Source of the DNA: Rhodospirillaceae bacterium
GTDB taxonomy: Bacteria; Pseudomonadota; Alphaproteobacteria; CACIAM-22H2
Assembly: GCA_022843945.1 (NCBI GenBank)
Contig: JALHMR010000031.1
Coordinates: 1 to 57,783, forward strand
Length of the DNA: 57,783 bases
Reading direction: 5' to 3'
Under the pieces are notes generated by a model. It saw nothing but the letters and a program-made list of their open reading frames with translations. It had not been told where the DNA came from and searched no databases. This document shows, piece by piece, positions 9,757 through 20,762 of this stretch. The number at the start of each line of letters is the position of its first letter. Position 1 is the first letter of the stretch. A program made the translations under genes and the position numbers.

Positions 9757-10737
9757 ATGAAGACCTTCGTAAAAACCGCTGCCGTGGCGGCGGGCCTTGT
9801 CGCCGCTGCCGGCCTGTTCGCCGCCGACGCCTCGGCGCAGCAGAACCGCAACCTGTCGATCGTCACCGGCGGTACGGGGGGTGTGTACTACCCGCTCGGC
9901 GGTGGCCTCGCCAACATGCTGACCAAGTACGTGCCCGGCTGGCAGGCGACGGCAGAGGTGACGGCCGGCTCGGTCGCCAACCTGCAGCTCATCGGCTCCA
10001 AGAAGGCGGAGATCGCCTTCACCATGGCCGATGCCGCGCTCGACGCGCAGGATGGCAAGGACAAGTTCGCCGGCAGCAAGGTGCCGCAGCGGCTGCTCGC
10101 GGTCCTCTATCCCAATCTCATGCATGTCGTGACCATCGAGGGGACGGGCATCACCAAGATGTCGGACCTCAAAGGCAAGCGCGTCTCGACCGGTGCGCCG
10201 CTGAGCGCCACCGAGCTCATGGCGTTCCGCGTCATCGAGGCCGCTGGCCTCGACAAGGACAAGGACATGAAGCGCGAGCGCCTGGGCGTCGCTGAGTCGA
10301 CGAACGCGGTCAAGGACAAGAAGATCGACGCCTATTTCTGGGTCGGCGGGCTGCCAACCTCGGCGGTGACCGATCTCGCGGCGACGCCGGGCACCAAGAT
10401 CGCGCTCGTCGACCACGAGCAGACGGTGGCCGGTATGAACCAGAAGTTCGGGCCGCTCTATGCGCCGAGCGTCATTCCCGCGGGCACCTATCCCGGCCAG
10501 ACCAAGGAGAACAAGATCGCGTCGGTATGGAATCTGCTCGTCGTCCATGAATCGACGCCGGACGACGTCGCCTACAACATCGTCAAGACGATCTTCGAGC
10601 ACCGCGACGAATGGGCTCAGGTCCATGCCGAGGCGAGGAACGTCAAGCCGGAGAACCAGAAGCAGGCCAATTCGCCGATCAAGTGGCACCCCGGTGCCGA
10701 GAAGTACTTCAAGGAAAAGAACATCCCCATCATGTAA
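9757..10737 (+). CDS. TAXI-family TRAP transporter solute-binding protein
   Basis: 326 residues with an N-terminal signal peptide ending near ADASAQQ (about 28). The mature start RNLSIVTGGTGGVYYPLGGG is the hallmark of TAXI (TRAP-associated extracytoplasmic immunogenic) binding proteins. The strong [10 protein letters not shown] fixes the start. It captures an unknown small organic acid or amino acid in the periplasm and delivers it to the fused permease encoded downstream. A stable hairpin separates the two genes, fitting higher expression of the binding protein. Confidence 0.93.
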   Translation: MKTFVKTAAVAAGLVAAAGLFAADASAQQNRNLSIVTGGTGGVYYPLGGGLANMLTKYVPGWQATAEVTAGSVANLQLIGSKKAEIAFTMADAALDAQDGKDKFAGSKVPQRLLAVLYPNLMHVVTIEGTGITKMSDLKGKRVSTGAPLSATELMAFRVIEAAGLDKDKDMKRERLGVAESTNAVKDKKIDAYFWVGGLPTSAVTDLAATPGTKIALVDHEQTVAGMNQKFGPLYAPSVIPAGTYPGQTKENKIASVWNLLVVHESTPDDVAYNIVKTIFEHRDEWAQVHAEARNVKPENQKQANSPIKWHPGAEKYFKEKNIPIM

Positions 10738-10773
10738 GGGACTTACGCTCCGCGCTGCCGCGGGGACTGATCG

Positions 10774-10811
10774 AGCCCCGTTCCGGTTCACGCTGGAACG
10801 GGGCTTCTCGT
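10774..10811 (+). terminator. Hairpin between TAXI binding protein and permease genes
   Basis: An 11-bp perfect stem AGCCCCGTTCC/GGAACGGGGCT with a 10-base loop, followed by TTCTCGTTT. It is likely a partial terminator or 3' stabiliser that lets the binding protein be made in excess over the permease. Confidence 0.6.
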
Positions 10812-10897
10812 TTCTGGTAGAGGAAAGCTCAAGCCCGGCGGCCAACGACCGGGCGCGATGACACAGGGTCAGGCTGAGGCGAAGACGGGGGAACACG

Positions 10898-12910
10898 ATG
10901 GCAGAGGACGTACGCGGCGTTGTCGACGGGGGTGCCGTCGATGCTGCCGCCCTGAAAAAAGCCGAAGAGTTCATCGAGCAGGAAGAGGGCGCCGCCAACC
11001 GCTATCGCGGCTGGTTCGCCTACGCGGTCTCGGCGCTCGCTGTGGTGATGACGCTCTATCACCTCTATTCCGCCTACGACATCGTCTCGGCGCAGGTCCT
11101 GCGGCCGGTCCATGTCGGCTTCGTTCTTGTCCTCACCTTTCTGCTGTTTCCGGTCGCCCGCCGGTTCCGCCACCGCTTCATGCCTTGGGATGTCCTGACG
11201 GTCATCGCCTCCGTTGTCACTGTTGGCTACCTGATCGTCGGCGGCGACGACCTGACCGACCGCAACACGGCCCCTAATCAGACCGACATCGTGATGGGCC
11301 TGCTCTTCATGGCCCTGCTGCTCGAGGCGACGCGCCGCACCACCGGCTGGATCATGCCGTTCGTCGCCGTGCTGTTCATCCTCTACGCCCTGTTCGGGCC
11401 TTCGCTGCCGCCGCCCTGGACGCATCGCGGCTACGATTTCGACCGCCTCGTCGGCCAGCTCTACATGACGCTCGAGGGTATCTTCGGCGTCGCCGTCGAC
11501 GTCTCCTCCAGCCTGATCGTGCTGTTCACCATCTTCGGCGCCGTGCTGCAGTTCTCGGGGGCGGGCAAGTTCTTCATCGATTTCTCCTTCTCCGCCATGG
11601 GCGGCAAGCCGACCAGCGCAGGCCGCGCCATTGTCCTGTCCTCGTTCCTGCTCGGCGGCCCCTCGGGCTCCGGTGTCGCCACGACGGTGACCCTCGGCTC
11701 TGTCGCCTATCCGATGCTCGCCAAGGCCGGGTACGGCAAGGCGGAAGCCGGGGGGCTGCTCGCCGCCGGCGGCCTGGGCGCGATCCTCTCGCCACCGGTG
11801 CTCGGGGCGGCGGCGTTCCTGATCGCCGAGTTCCTCAAGATCTCCTATCTCGACGTCATCTGGATGGCGATCATCCCGACCATCCTCTACTACTTCACGC
11901 TCTTCGTGATGGTCGAGCTCGACGCCGGCAAGTTCGGCATCAATGTCGTGACCATCGAGGCGCGGCAGAGCCTGTGGCTGCTGACCCGCACTTACGGTTT
12001 CCACTTCACGTCCCTGATCTCGATCATTGTCTTCATGATGGTGGGCTTCTCGCCCGTGCTGTCGGTGTTTTATGCGACCCTACTCGCAGCGCTCGTCAGC
12101 TTTGTCCGGCGCGACACGGCCCTCTACCCGCGCAAGCTGATCGCCGCGCTGGAGGCGGGCTCGGTCGGCGTGCTCGGCGTGGCGGCGACCTGCGCCACGG
12201 CCGGCATCATCGTCGGCGTGGTCACCCTGACCGGCCTGGGCCTGAAATTCAGCGCCATCGCCATCGCCTATGCCGGCGGCAACCTGCTGCTGACCGCGAT
12301 CTACACCAGCCTGATCGTCTGGGTCGTCGGCCTCGCCGTGCCCGTGACGGCGTCCTACATCATCTGCGCGGTCATCGCCGCGCCGGCGCTGATGCAGCTC
12401 GGCGTGCCGGATTTCGCCGCGCACATGTTCATCTTCTACTACGCCGTGCTGTCGGAGGTCTCGCCGCCGACCGCGCTGTCGCCGTTCGCCGCAGCGGCGA
12501 TCACCGGCGGCGACCCCTACGCCACCACGCTGCAGTCGTGGAAATACACGCTGCCGGCGTTCCTCGTGCCGTTCGTCTTCGTCATGGATCCGCTCGGTGT
12601 CGGGTTGCTGATGAACATTCCCAAGGGCGGCTCGCTCTGGGACATCCTCTACATCAGCACGACCACGGCGATCGGCATCTTCGCGCTCGCCGCCGCGGCG
12701 CAGGGCTGGCTGATCGGCCGCACGGCGCCGATCGAGCGCGGGCTGTTCCTGGTCGGCGGCATGTTCATGGTGTTCTCGACCGCCATGGCGGCGATCTGGA
12801 AGCTGCTGACCTCGCTTCCCCTGGGCCATCCCGACGCCATCGGCATCGTCTTTATCCTGGCGGGCGTTGGCCTGCAGCTGCTGCGCCGACGCAAGATCCA
12901 ACCCGCCTGA
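10898..12910 (+). CDS. TRAP transporter fused permease (DctQ-DctM type, TAXI associated)
   Basis: 670 residues, highly hydrophobic with many membrane helices. An N-terminal soluble stretch of about 45 residues precedes a DctQ-like four-helix part (about 45-160) and a long DctM-like part with the family blocks GGPSGSGVATTVTLGS and SEVSPPTALSPFAAAAITGG. Fusion of small and large subunits is usual for TAXI systems. It performs Na+/H+-driven import of the ligand of the preceding binding protein. Start chosen at the ATG after GGGGGAA. It ends 6 bases before the convergent msrA. Confidence 0.93.
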   Translation: MAEDVRGVVDGGAVDAAALKKAEEFIEQEEGAANRYRGWFAYAVSALAVVMTLYHLYSAYDIVSAQVLRPVHVGFVLVLTFLLFPVARRFRHRFMPWDVLTVIASVVTVGYLIVGGDDLTDRNTAPNQTDIVMGLLFMALLLEATRRTTGWIMPFVAVLFILYALFGPSLPPPWTHRGYDFDRLVGQLYMTLEGIFGVAVDVSSSLIVLFTIFGAVLQFSGAGKFFIDFSFSAMGGKPTSAGRAIVLSSFLLGGPSGSGVATTVTLGSVAYPMLAKAGYGKAEAGGLLAAGGLGAILSPPVLGAAAFLIAEFLKISYLDVIWMAIIPTILYYFTLFVMVELDAGKFGINVVTIEARQSLWLLTRTYGFHFTSLISIIVFMMVGFSPVLSVFYATLLAALVSFVRRDTALYPRKLIAALEAGSVGVLGVAATCATAGIIVGVVTLTGLGLKFSAIAIAYAGGNLLLTAIYTSLIVWVVGLAVPVTASYIICAVIAAPALMQLGVPDFAAHMFIFYYAVLSEVSPPTALSPFAAAAITGGDPYATTLQSWKYTLPAFLVPFVFVMDPLGVGLLMNIPKGGSLWDILYISTTTAIGIFALAAAAQGWLIGRTAPIERGLFLVGGMFMVFSTAMAAIWKLLTSLPLGHPDAIGIVFILAGVGLQLLRRRKIQPA

Positions 12911-12916
12911 GGCTCC

Positions 12917-13528
12917 CTAGCTGCCGGGCCCCCAGAGCTCCTTCAGGCGCTGGGCCCGGCCGCAGGTGAATTTGTAGAAGCGGTACTGCAGCGGATTCTT
13001 GATGTAGTAGTCCTGGTGATAGTCCTCGGCCTTGAAGAAGGGCGAGGCCGCGAGGATCACGGTCTTGATCGGGCCCGCCAGCCGCTTCGAAGCCTCCAGC
13101 GCCGCTTTCGAGGCTTCGGCCTGCCGCTTCTGCTCCTCGTTCAGGGTGAAGATCGCCGAGCGATACTGATCGCCCTCGTCGCAGAACTGGGCGTTCTCGA
13201 CCAGCGGATCGATATTGCGCCAGAAAACCTCGAGCAGACGTTCGTAGCTGACCTGCCGCGGATCGTAGATCACCTCGACCGCTTCCGTATGCCCGCTGCC
13301 GCCATCCGACACTTCCTTGTATGTCGGATTGGGCTTGAGCCCGCCGATGTAGCCGGAGGTTGTCGCCAGCACGCCCGGCACGGTGTCGAAGGCTTCCTCC
13401 ACGCACCAGAAACAGCCTCCGGCGAAGATCGCGGTCGCGCGGTCGAGAGGGCCCGTTCCCTGCGCCTGAACGAGACTGCCTGAAAGCGTGACCGCGAGCC
13501 CGACAAGAAGCTGCGCCATGCGGGTCAT
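12917..13528 (-). CDS. msrA: Peptide methionine sulfoxide reductase MsrA, exported
   Basis: 203 residues. The motif AGGCFWCVEE holds catalytic C39. The rest is typical MsrA (VSDGGSGHTEAVEV, VFWRNIDP, QYRSAIF, DYHQDYYIKNP). A hydrophobic N terminus (about 1-22, ending VQAQ) indicates secretion, so it probably repairs oxidised methionine in periplasmic proteins with a redox partner. The C-terminal FTCGR supplies a possible resolving Cys. Monocistronic by layout, convergent with the TRAP permease and divergent from a sensor kinase. Confidence 0.95.
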   Translation of the reverse strand: MTRMAQLLVGLAVTLSGSLVQAQGTGPLDRATAIFAGGCFWCVEEAFDTVPGVLATTSGYIGGLKPNPTYKEVSDGGSGHTEAVEVIYDPRQVSYERLLEVFWRNIDPLVENAQFCDEGDQYRSAIFTLNEEQKRQAEASKAALEASKRLAGPIKTVILAASPFFKAEDYHQDYYIKNPLQYRFYKFTCGRAQRLKELWGPGS

Positions 13529-13700
13529 GAGAACCTCAAGGTCAGGGAGTGAAAGGGCGCTGGAAAGCGCTGAAAACTGCGGGGGTTAACAGGGCTACAC
13601 CGCAATATCTGGGGGGCCCGCATTGATTGTCCAGGGTCCGTATGGAACACTACCTTGGTGGTGGTGGGGGCCACGAGCGAAACCTAGAACGGCCGCGCGC

Positions 13701-15758
13701 GTGACACTCCGGCGTCCCATCCTCCTATTGGTGCTCGCGGCGCTCCTGCCGCTGGTCATCCTGTCTGCCACCCTGGGGGCGGCTTGGCTGCGCGTTGAGC
13801 AGAAGACGCTTGAAACCGAAGCCTGGAGCCGGGTCAACGAGGTCTCGACCCTGATCGACCGGGAGCTGGCGAGCACCAGCGCCCTGGTTCGCGTCCTGGC
13901 CCAGACCCCTTTCCTCGACAGCCCGATCAACGCCGCCGGCTTCCGCGAGCTGGCGGCACGGTTTCGCCGCGAGCAGCCTCTCTGGCTGGCGATCCGGGTG
14001 GGCGATGCGCAAGGGCGGGTCATGGTCGAGGTCCCCGAGGGGACACCGAACGAGCACACTGTCGATATGGAGAGCCACGCCCGCGCCGTCAACGAACGCC
14101 GCGTGGTCATCGGCCCGGTGATGCGGGGTGCGGGCGGCCGGCTGGCCTTCACGGTGCGGGCACCGGTGATACGCGAGGATGTGGTGCAGAGTGTCGTCAC
14201 GGCGGCGATCGAGCCCACGGCGATCCAGCAGCTTCTTCTGATGCATGAGTTTCCAGCCGGCTGGATCGGCGCCGTGGTCGACGCCGATGGGCGCCTGGTG
14301 GCGCGCAATGCCGGCGCCGAGCGCTTCGTCGGGGAGCCCGCGATGGAGCTGGCTCGAGAAGCGGTTTCACGTGGAGGCTCCGGCACCTATTCAACCGCAA
14401 GTCTCGATGGCCGCGATGTGCTGACCGCCTACCGTGTGCTGCCCTCCGGCTGGTCCGTCCATGTCGCCATCCCCGGGGACGTCTACCGCGCGCCGTTCGT
14501 GCGCTCGGCCTGGCTGGTCGGCAGCGCCGCCGCGCTGTCACTGACCCTGGTCGCGATCTTCCTCTGGCTGCTGCAGCGGGAGCTGCGGCTGCGCCGGCGC
14601 GAGGAGGGCGGCATCGAGGCGGCGCGCCGCATGGAAGCCCTCGGCCGCATGACCGGCGGCATTGCCCACGACTTCAACAACCTGCTGCAGATCCTGCACG
14701 GCGGCGCTGAGCTGTTGAAACGCCGGCGCTTCGATCCGGACAAGGTCAGCGCGCTGTCCGACGGACTGCTCAGTGCCGCGCAGCGCGGCCGGGCGCTGAC
14801 GCGCCAGCTCCTGGCCTTTGCCGGCCGCAGCTCGCATCGGCCGATCGCCTTCGACCTGCGCCACCGGATGCCCGATCTGCTGGCGCTGCTCAAGCGCTCG
14901 ACGCGCGAGGACATCAAAACCACCCTGTCCGCCGCCGATGACACCTGGCCGATCTCTGCCGATCCGGACGCCCTCGAGGTGGCCATGATCAATCTCGCGG
15001 TGAATGCGCGCGATGCCATGCCCGAGGGCGGGCGGCTGACCATCACCGCGACCAATGTCACACTGAAGCCGGGCTCCGACAGCCATTCTCTGGCCGGTGA
15101 CTACGTGGCGCTGGCGGTGAGCGACAGCGGCACCGGTATCCCGGAGGAGCATCTGGGCCACGTGTTCGAGCCGTTCTACACCACCAAGCCGCCGGGCGAG
15201 GGCACCGGGCTGGGGCTCAGCCAGGTCTACGGCTTCGCCCGTCAATCGGGCGGCGCCGTCACCATCGCCACCAAGATGGGGCAGGGGACGACCGTCACGC
15301 TCTATCTGCCGCGCGCCCGCGATCCGGTGGTACCGCTCGTGGTACCGGATGCGCCGCAGGCGGCCGGCGAGGAAGGCCGCGTGCTCCTGGTCGAGGACAA
15401 TGCCGATGTCGGCCAGGTGACCGAGGCGATGCTGAGCTCGGTCGGCTACGTCGTGACGCGGGCCAATAGCGGCCCCGAGGCCCTTCATCTTCTGGATCGA
15501 CCGAGCGCGGAATTCGATGTCGTCCTGACCGACATCGTCATGGATGGCGGCATGTCGGGCCTGGATCTGGCGTCACGCATCCGCGACCGGCGGCCCGAGC
15601 TGCCGATCGTGCTGATGACCGGATACAGCGACGCGCTGCGCAAGAGCACGCAGCTTGGCCTGCCGGTCCTCTCCAAGCCCTTCCGGCTCAACGATGCCGT
15701 AGCGGCGCTGCGCGGGGCGCGGCGCGATTCGGTCGCCGAGAAAGAGCTCAGCGCCTAG
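13701..15758 (+). CDS. Membrane-bound hybrid sensor histidine kinase with periplasmic Cache-like domain
   Basis: 685 residues from the GTG directly before [16 protein letters not shown]. The frame is open back to a TTG at 13623, but the extra 26 residues (with four Trp in a row) look unlike a protein start; no clear SD for either, so the start is uncertain. Transmembrane helix (about 6-25), extracytoplasmic sensor of about 240 residues with dCache-like features ([23 protein letters not shown]), second helix (about 270-292), then H323 in GGIAHDFNN, HATPase and a C-terminal receiver with D611 ([10 protein letters not shown]). The 3' end overlaps tctA by 4 bases. Divergent from msrA. Confidence 0.87.
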   Translation: MTLRRPILLLVLAALLPLVILSATLGAAWLRVEQKTLETEAWSRVNEVSTLIDRELASTSALVRVLAQTPFLDSPINAAGFRELAARFRREQPLWLAIRVGDAQGRVMVEVPEGTPNEHTVDMESHARAVNERRVVIGPVMRGAGGRLAFTVRAPVIREDVVQSVVTAAIEPTAIQQLLLMHEFPAGWIGAVVDADGRLVARNAGAERFVGEPAMELAREAVSRGGSGTYSTASLDGRDVLTAYRVLPSGWSVHVAIPGDVYRAPFVRSAWLVGSAAALSLTLVAIFLWLLQRELRLRRREEGGIEAARRMEALGRMTGGIAHDFNNLLQILHGGAELLKRRRFDPDKVSALSDGLLSAAQRGRALTRQLLAFAGRSSHRPIAFDLRHRMPDLLALLKRSTREDIKTTLSAADDTWPISADPDALEVAMINLAVNARDAMPEGGRLTITATNVTLKPGSDSHSLAGDYVALAVSDSGTGIPEEHLGHVFEPFYTTKPPGEGTGLGLSQVYGFARQSGGAVTIATKMGQGTTVTLYLPRARDPVVPLVVPDAPQAAGEEGRVLLVEDNADVGQVTEAMLSSVGYVVTRANSGPEALHLLDRPSAEFDVVLTDIVMDGGMSGLDLASRIRDRRPELPIVLMTGYSDALRKSTQLGLPVLSKPFRLNDAVAALRGARRDSVAEKELSA

Positions 15759-17236
15759 CGCTTCAGCGCGCGATAGAGGTGGGGACCGGCCAGCGCCGCC
15801 AGGGCGAGCGCCAGAAGCGTCGCCGAGAGCGGCTTCGTCAAGAAGACCGTCGGATCACCCTGGCTGATGGTCATCGCCCGGCGGAACTCCTGCTCGGCCA
15901 GGGGGCCGAGGATCATGCCGATGATCACCGGCGCGGCCGGGAAATCGTAGCGCCGCATCAGGTAGCCGATGGCGCCGATGGCGTAGAGCAGCAGCAGGTC
16001 GATCCAAGACTGGCTGATGCCGTAGGTGCCGATGGTGGCGAAGACCAGGATGCCACCGTAGAGCAGCGGGGCGGGGATCCGCAGGATCTTCACCCAGAGC
16101 CCGACCAGCGGCAGGTTGAGCACGATCAGCATGACGTTGCCGATATAGAGACTGGCGATCAGGCCCCAGACGAGCTGCGGCTGGTTCTGCAGCAGCAGGG
16201 GGCCGGGGTTGATGCCGTAGCTCTGGAAGGCCGAAAGCATGATCGCGGCGGTGGCCGAGGTCGGCAGGCCGAGGGTCAGCATCGGCACCAGCACGCCGGC
16301 CGCCGAGGCGTTGTTGGCGGCCTCGGGGCCGGCCACACCCTCGATGGCGCCGTGGCCGAATTCCTCCGGCTTCTTCGACAGTTTCTTCTCGATGTAATAG
16401 GACAGGAAGGTCGGCACCTCGGCGCCGCCGGCCGGCATCGCGCCGATGGGAAAGCCGATGAACGTGCCGCGCAGCCAGGCCTTCCACGAGCGCGCCCAGT
16501 CCTCGGCCGTCATCCACAGCGAGCCCGTCATCGGGATGACTTCGTCCTTGCCGAAGCGATGGCGGGCCGCGAGGTAGAGCGTTTCACCGACGGCAAAGAG
16601 CCCGACCGCGACGATGATGACGTTGATGCCGTCGAGCAGCTCCACCAGGCCGAAGGTGAAGCGCGGCTGGCCGGTCTGCAGGTCGATGCCGATCAGGCCG
16701 AGCCAGATGCCGAAGAACAGGCAGGTGAGGCCGCGCAGCGCCGAGGAGCCGAGCACCGCCGAGACGGTGACGAAGGCGAGGACCATCAGCGAGAAATATT
16801 CGGCCGGCCCGAATTTGAGCGCGAACTCGACCACCACCGGCGCCAGGAAGGTCAGGCCGATGGTGGCGATGGTGCCGGCGACGAACGAGCCGATGGCCGC
16901 CGTCGAGAGGGCCGCTGCCGCGCGGCCCCTGCGCGCCATCTTGTTGCCTTCGAGCGCGGTGACGATGGTGGCGCTCTCGCCCGGCGTGTTGAGCAGGATC
17001 GAGGTGGTCGAGCCGCCGTACATGGCGCCGTAATAGATGCCGGCGAACAGGATGAAGGCGGCGGTGGCGTCGACCTTGAAGGTGATCGGCAGCAGCAGCG
17101 CGATGGTCAGCGCCGGCCCCAGGCCGGGCAGCACGCCGACCGCGGTGCCCAGCGTGCAGCCGGCCAGCGCCCACAGGATGTTGACCGGCGTCAGCGCGAC
17201 GGCGAAACCCTGGAGCAGGGCGTCGAGGGTTTCCAT
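15755..17236 (-). CDS. tctA: Tripartite tricarboxylate transporter large permease TctA
   Basis: 493 residues, about 11-12 membrane helices. The family blocks [20 protein letters not shown] near the N terminus and [23 protein letters not shown] are present. It forms the channel of a TTT-family secondary transporter with TctB and the periplasmic TctC encoded immediately upstream on the same strand (order tctC-tctB-tctA). The start lies one base after the tctB stop. Substrate unknown; known members take citrate, tartrate or aromatic acids. Confidence 0.95.
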   Translation of the reverse strand: METLDALLQGFAVALTPVNILWALAGCTLGTAVGVLPGLGPALTIALLLPITFKVDATAAFILFAGIYYGAMYGGSTTSILLNTPGESATIVTALEGNKMARRGRAAAALSTAAIGSFVAGTIATIGLTFLAPVVVEFALKFGPAEYFSLMVLAFVTVSAVLGSSALRGLTCLFFGIWLGLIGIDLQTGQPRFTFGLVELLDGINVIIVAVGLFAVGETLYLAARHRFGKDEVIPMTGSLWMTAEDWARSWKAWLRGTFIGFPIGAMPAGGAEVPTFLSYYIEKKLSKKPEEFGHGAIEGVAGPEAANNASAAGVLVPMLTLGLPTSATAAIMLSAFQSYGINPGPLLLQNQPQLVWGLIASLYIGNVMLIVLNLPLVGLWVKILRIPAPLLYGGILVFATIGTYGISQSWIDLLLLYAIGAIGYLMRRYDFPAAPVIIGMILGPLAEQEFRRAMTISQGDPTVFLTKPLSATLLALALAALAGPHLYRALKR

Positions 17237-17237
17237 A

Positions 17238-17738
17238 TCAGAGAATCCCCTCGAGGATGCCCGCGCCGATCGAGATGCCGAGCAGCTTGGCGAAACCGAG
17301 ATAGGCGAGGAGCGCCAGGGCGAGAGCGATACTCGTATCGCGCAACCACTGCCGGCTGCCGAAGGCCCGTGCCGTGCAGACGAACAGGATCGTCGAGGCG
17401 ATGACGAAGCCGAGGAAATCGATCAGCGCGACGTTGAGCACCAGGCCGAGCGCCAGCCAGCCGAGCGATTGCCCGTCGACGGGTGCGGCATCGCTGTCGG
17501 CATCCGTTTCGCCCCATTGGCCAAGCCAGGCCTGGACGATGAGCGCGATGCCCAGCGCCACCAGCGCCGCCGCCACCATGTAAGGGAAGATGGTCGGGCC
17601 GACCTTGGAATAGAGCGGCGAGACCGGGATCTGCGTCGTCTGCTGGAGGACGACGAGACCGAAGAGAACGATCCCCGCGCCGACGAAGGCGGGGCCCCGA
17701 TTCCTGGAAGGCCCTGGAGCTCGGGCGCGGGGAGTCAT
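17238..17738 (-). CDS. tctB: Tripartite tricarboxylate transporter small permease TctB
   Basis: 166 residues with four predicted membrane helices (for example [20 protein letters not shown] and [20 protein letters not shown]), usual for TctB. Sits between tctC and tctA in the same operon. The N terminus is basic and Pro-rich. No strong SD is visible at the chosen ATG. Confidence 0.9.
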   Translation of the reverse strand: MTPRARAPGPSRNRGPAFVGAGIVLFGLVVLQQTTQIPVSPLYSKVGPTIFPYMVAAALVALGIALIVQAWLGQWGETDADSDAAPVDGQSLGWLALGLVLNVALIDFLGFVIASTILFVCTARAFGSRQWLRDTSIALALALLAYLGFAKLLGISIGAGILEGIL

Positions 17739-17762
17739 GCGACAGCCGGAGCGGCGGCGAGG

Positions 17763-18737
17763 CTAGGCGAGGCCGATGCTCTTGAGGATGCCCTCGATGC
17801 GCGACGTCTCGGTCTTGATGTAGTTCCCGTAATCGTCGCCGGTCATCAGGATGCCGGTCCAGTCGCGCTTCTTCATCTCTTCCTGCCAGGCCGGGCTGTT
17901 GTACATCCGGGTGATGAGGTCGACATGCGCCTTCTTCGTCGCATCGTTGATGCCGGGCGGGGCGAAGACGCCGCGCCAGTTGAACAGCTCGACATTGACG
18001 CCTGTTTCCTTGAGCGTCGGCGCGTCGATGCCGGCAATACGCTTGTCCGAGGACAGCGCCAGGACGCGCATGCGCCCGGCCTTCACCTGCTCGGCGAACT
18101 CGCCCCAGCCGCTGACCCCGGCCGTCACCTGGTTGCCGATGATCGCGGCGTTGGCGGGGCCGCCGCCGGCATAGGCGACGTAGCTGGTCTGCTTGGGGTC
18201 GACGCCGACCGCCTGGGCGATCATGCCGACCAGGATATGGTCGGTGCCACCGGCCGAGCCGCCGGCCCAGGACACGCCGCCCGGGTTGGCCTTCAGCGCC
18301 TTGACCAGGTCCGCCATCGTCTTGTGCGGCGACTGTGCCGGCACGACGATGGCCTCGAACTCGCCGGTCAGGCGCGCGATCGGCGTCACCTGCGTGAGGT
18401 TAACCGGGCTCTTGTTGGCGATGATGGCGCCGACCATCACCATACCCGCCACCATCAGCGTATTCTGCTGGCCGCGCATGCCGATGAAGCGCGGCAGGCC
18501 GACCGTGCCGCCGGCGCCGCCGACGTTCTCGATCTGGATGTTCTTGACCATGTTGGTGGTCTTGAGCACCTGCTCCATGGTGCGGCCGGTCTGGTCCCAG
18601 CCGCCGCCGGGGGCCGCCGGAATGAAGATCTTCATCGAATCGACGGTCTGGGCGGCGGCCTCGCGCAGGAACGCGGGCGCGCCGGCAAGGGCCAGACCGC
18701 TGGCGGCAGTCATCAGGAAATCGCGGCGGGTCGTCAT
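17763..18737 (-). CDS. tctC: Bug/TctC-family periplasmic tricarboxylate-binding protein
   Basis: 324 residues. The start ATG follows a strong GGGAGG. The N terminus TTRRDFLMTAASGLALAGAP is a twin-arginine signal, suggesting folded export. The mature part has Bug-family blocks: IFIPAAPGGGWDQTGRTMEQ at the ligand-binding loop and a central SWAGGSAGGTDH. It captures the substrate for the TctAB permease. First gene of the operon, divergent from the Atm1-type exporter with 159 bases between. Confidence 0.93.
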   Translation of the reverse strand: MTTRRDFLMTAASGLALAGAPAFLREAAAQTVDSMKIFIPAAPGGGWDQTGRTMEQVLKTTNMVKNIQIENVGGAGGTVGLPRFIGMRGQQNTLMVAGMVMVGAIIANKSPVNLTQVTPIARLTGEFEAIVVPAQSPHKTMADLVKALKANPGGVSWAGGSAGGTDHILVGMIAQAVGVDPKQTSYVAYAGGGPANAAIIGNQVTAGVSGWGEFAEQVKAGRMRVLALSSDKRIAGIDAPTLKETGVNVELFNWRGVFAPPGINDATKKAHVDLITRMYNSPAWQEEMKKRDWTGILMTGDDYGNYIKTETSRIEGILKSIGLA

Positions 18738-18896
18738 TGGAAGCCTCCCTCGATGTCAATGGTGGTTGGCGGGAAGGGTAGAGAAGCCTGGCCGGACTGG
18801 CAAGTATCGGACACTCCTCGCAAAAATAGGTCGCAGGTCCCGGTCGGTAGCGCTTTCGACAGGGGCCGCCGAAGGGGCTAGATTGGCCCCTCGTTC

Positions 18897-20762
18897 ATGT
18901 CACCGCGCCATCCTTCCGCCCCGCCGCCTGCCCCGTCCGGCGACAACGCCGACTGGCGGACCATCCGCAGCCTGCTGCCCTATCTCTGGCCGGCCGGCCG
19001 CGTCGATCTCAAGGTGCGGGTGGTGCTGGCCTGCATCTTCGTGCTGGCGGCGAAGGTGACCACGGTCTACGTGCCGCTGTTCTACAAGCAGGCGGTCGAT
19101 GCCCTGACGACGCCGACCGCCGTCATGGTCGTGCCGGTGTTCATGGTCGTCGCCTACGGTGTCGCGCGCATGGTGCAGGCGGCGCTGCAGGAATTGCGCG
19201 AGACCATGTTCACCAAGGTGGCGCAGCACGCCATGCACCAGGTGGGGCTTGAGACTTTCCGCCACCTGCACCGGCTGTCCCTGCGCTTCCATCTCGATCG
19301 CCAGACCGGCGGCCTGTCACGGGCCATCGAGCGCGGCACGCTGGGCATCGAGAACCTGCTGCACTACATGCTGTTCCAGATCGTGCCGACGCTCATCGAG
19401 ATGGGCCTGGTCTGCGCCATCCTGTGGAACCTCTACGACGCCTGGTTCGCGGTGGTCACCTTCGGCACGATCTCGCTCTACGTGGTCTTCACCTTCGCGG
19501 TGACGCAGTGGCGCATCAAGTACCGCCAGCACATGGTCGACGCCGAGACCGAGGCCAATACCAAGGCGGTGGACAGCCTGCTCAACTACGAGACGGTCAA
19601 GTATTTCGGCAACGAGGCGCATGAGGCGCGGCGTTTTGACAAGTCCCTCGAGCGCTACGAGAAGGCCGCGGTGATCAGCGGCAATACGCTGTCCTTCCTC
19701 AACTGGGGGCAGGGCACGCTCATCGCCGCCGGCCTCACCGCGGTGATGCTGATGGCAGCTTACGGTGTGGCCGGCGGGCGCATGACGGTCGGCGATTTCG
19801 TGCTGGTCAACGCCTACCTGATCCAGCTCTACCTGCCGCTCAACTTCCTCGGCATGGTCTATCGCAACCTGCGCCAGTCGCTGATCGACATGCGCGCCAT
19901 GTTCCGCCTGCTGCAGGTCAACGCCGAGATCGAGGACGAGCCCGGCGCTCAACCGCTGGCGGTGAGCGGCGGGCGGCTGGAGTTCGACGCCGTCAGCTTC
20001 GATTACGACCTGCGGCGCACGATCCTGCGCGATGTCACCTTCGACGTGCCGCCGGGCCACACCTTTGCCATCGTCGGCCCGAGCGGGGCGGGCAAGTCGA
20101 CGATCTCGCGCCTGCTGTTCCGTTTCTACGACATCGACAAGGGCGCCATCCGCATCGACGGCCAGGACATCCGCAAGGTGACGCAGGCGAGCTTGCGCGC
20201 CGCCATCGGCATCGTTCCGCAGGACACGGTGCTGTTCAACGACACCATCTACTACAACATCGCCTACGGCCGGCCCGAGGCGCCGCCTTCGGAGGTCGAG
20301 GCGGCGGCCCGCATGGCGCGCATCCACGATTTCATCATGCGTCTGCCGGACGGCTATCAGAGCCAGGTGGGCGAGCGGGGCCTGAAGCTCTCCGGCGGCG
20401 AGCGCCAGCGCGTGGCCATCGCGCGCACCATCCTCAAGCGGCCGCGCCTGCTGTTGTTCGACGAGGCGACCTCGGCCCTCGACACGCAGACCGAGAAGGA
20501 GATCCAGGAATCCCTGCGTACCATCTCGCGCGATGTGACCACGCTGGTCATCGCCCATCGCCTGTCGACGGTGGTCGATGCCGACCAGATCCTGGTGCTC
20601 GACAGGGGCCGGATCGTCGAGCGGGGCAAGCACCGCGAGCTGCTGGCCCAGGGCGGGGTCTATGCCGCCATGTGGATGCGCCAGCTCGAGACGCGCGGCG
20701 AGGCGGAGGAGCCGCGGCCGGCGGAAACCGTGGCCGCGATCAATGCCGGAAACGCAGAATGA
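18897..20762 (+). CDS. Atm1/HMT1-type ABC exporter (fused membrane and ATPase domains)
   Basis: 621 residues. The six-helix exporter domain (about 40-330) includes the Atm1-family stretch LLNYETVKYFGNEAHEARRF. The ATPase domain follows: Walker A GPSGAGKST (about 394-402), ABC signature LSGGERQRVAIART (about 498) and Walker B LLLFDEATSAL (about 519). Bacterial Atm1 homologues export glutathione conjugates or glutathione-coordinated metals; mitochondrial relatives serve Fe-S/sulfur traffic. Its 3' end overlaps the convergent nucleobase permease by 23 bases. Confidence 0.92.
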   Translation: MSPRHPSAPPPAPSGDNADWRTIRSLLPYLWPAGRVDLKVRVVLACIFVLAAKVTTVYVPLFYKQAVDALTTPTAVMVVPVFMVVAYGVARMVQAALQELRETMFTKVAQHAMHQVGLETFRHLHRLSLRFHLDRQTGGLSRAIERGTLGIENLLHYMLFQIVPTLIEMGLVCAILWNLYDAWFAVVTFGTISLYVVFTFAVTQWRIKYRQHMVDAETEANTKAVDSLLNYETVKYFGNEAHEARRFDKSLERYEKAAVISGNTLSFLNWGQGTLIAAGLTAVMLMAAYGVAGGRMTVGDFVLVNAYLIQLYLPLNFLGMVYRNLRQSLIDMRAMFRLLQVNAEIEDEPGAQPLAVSGGRLEFDAVSFDYDLRRTILRDVTFDVPPGHTFAIVGPSGAGKSTISRLLFRFYDIDKGAIRIDGQDIRKVTQASLRAAIGIVPQDTVLFNDTIYYNIAYGRPEAPPSEVEAAARMARIHDFIMRLPDGYQSQVGERGLKLSGGERQRVAIARTILKRPRLLLFDEATSALDTQTEKEIQESLRTISRDVTTLVIAHRLSTVVDADQILVLDRGRIVERGKHRELLAQGGVYAAMWMRQLETRGEAEEPRPAETVAAINAGNAE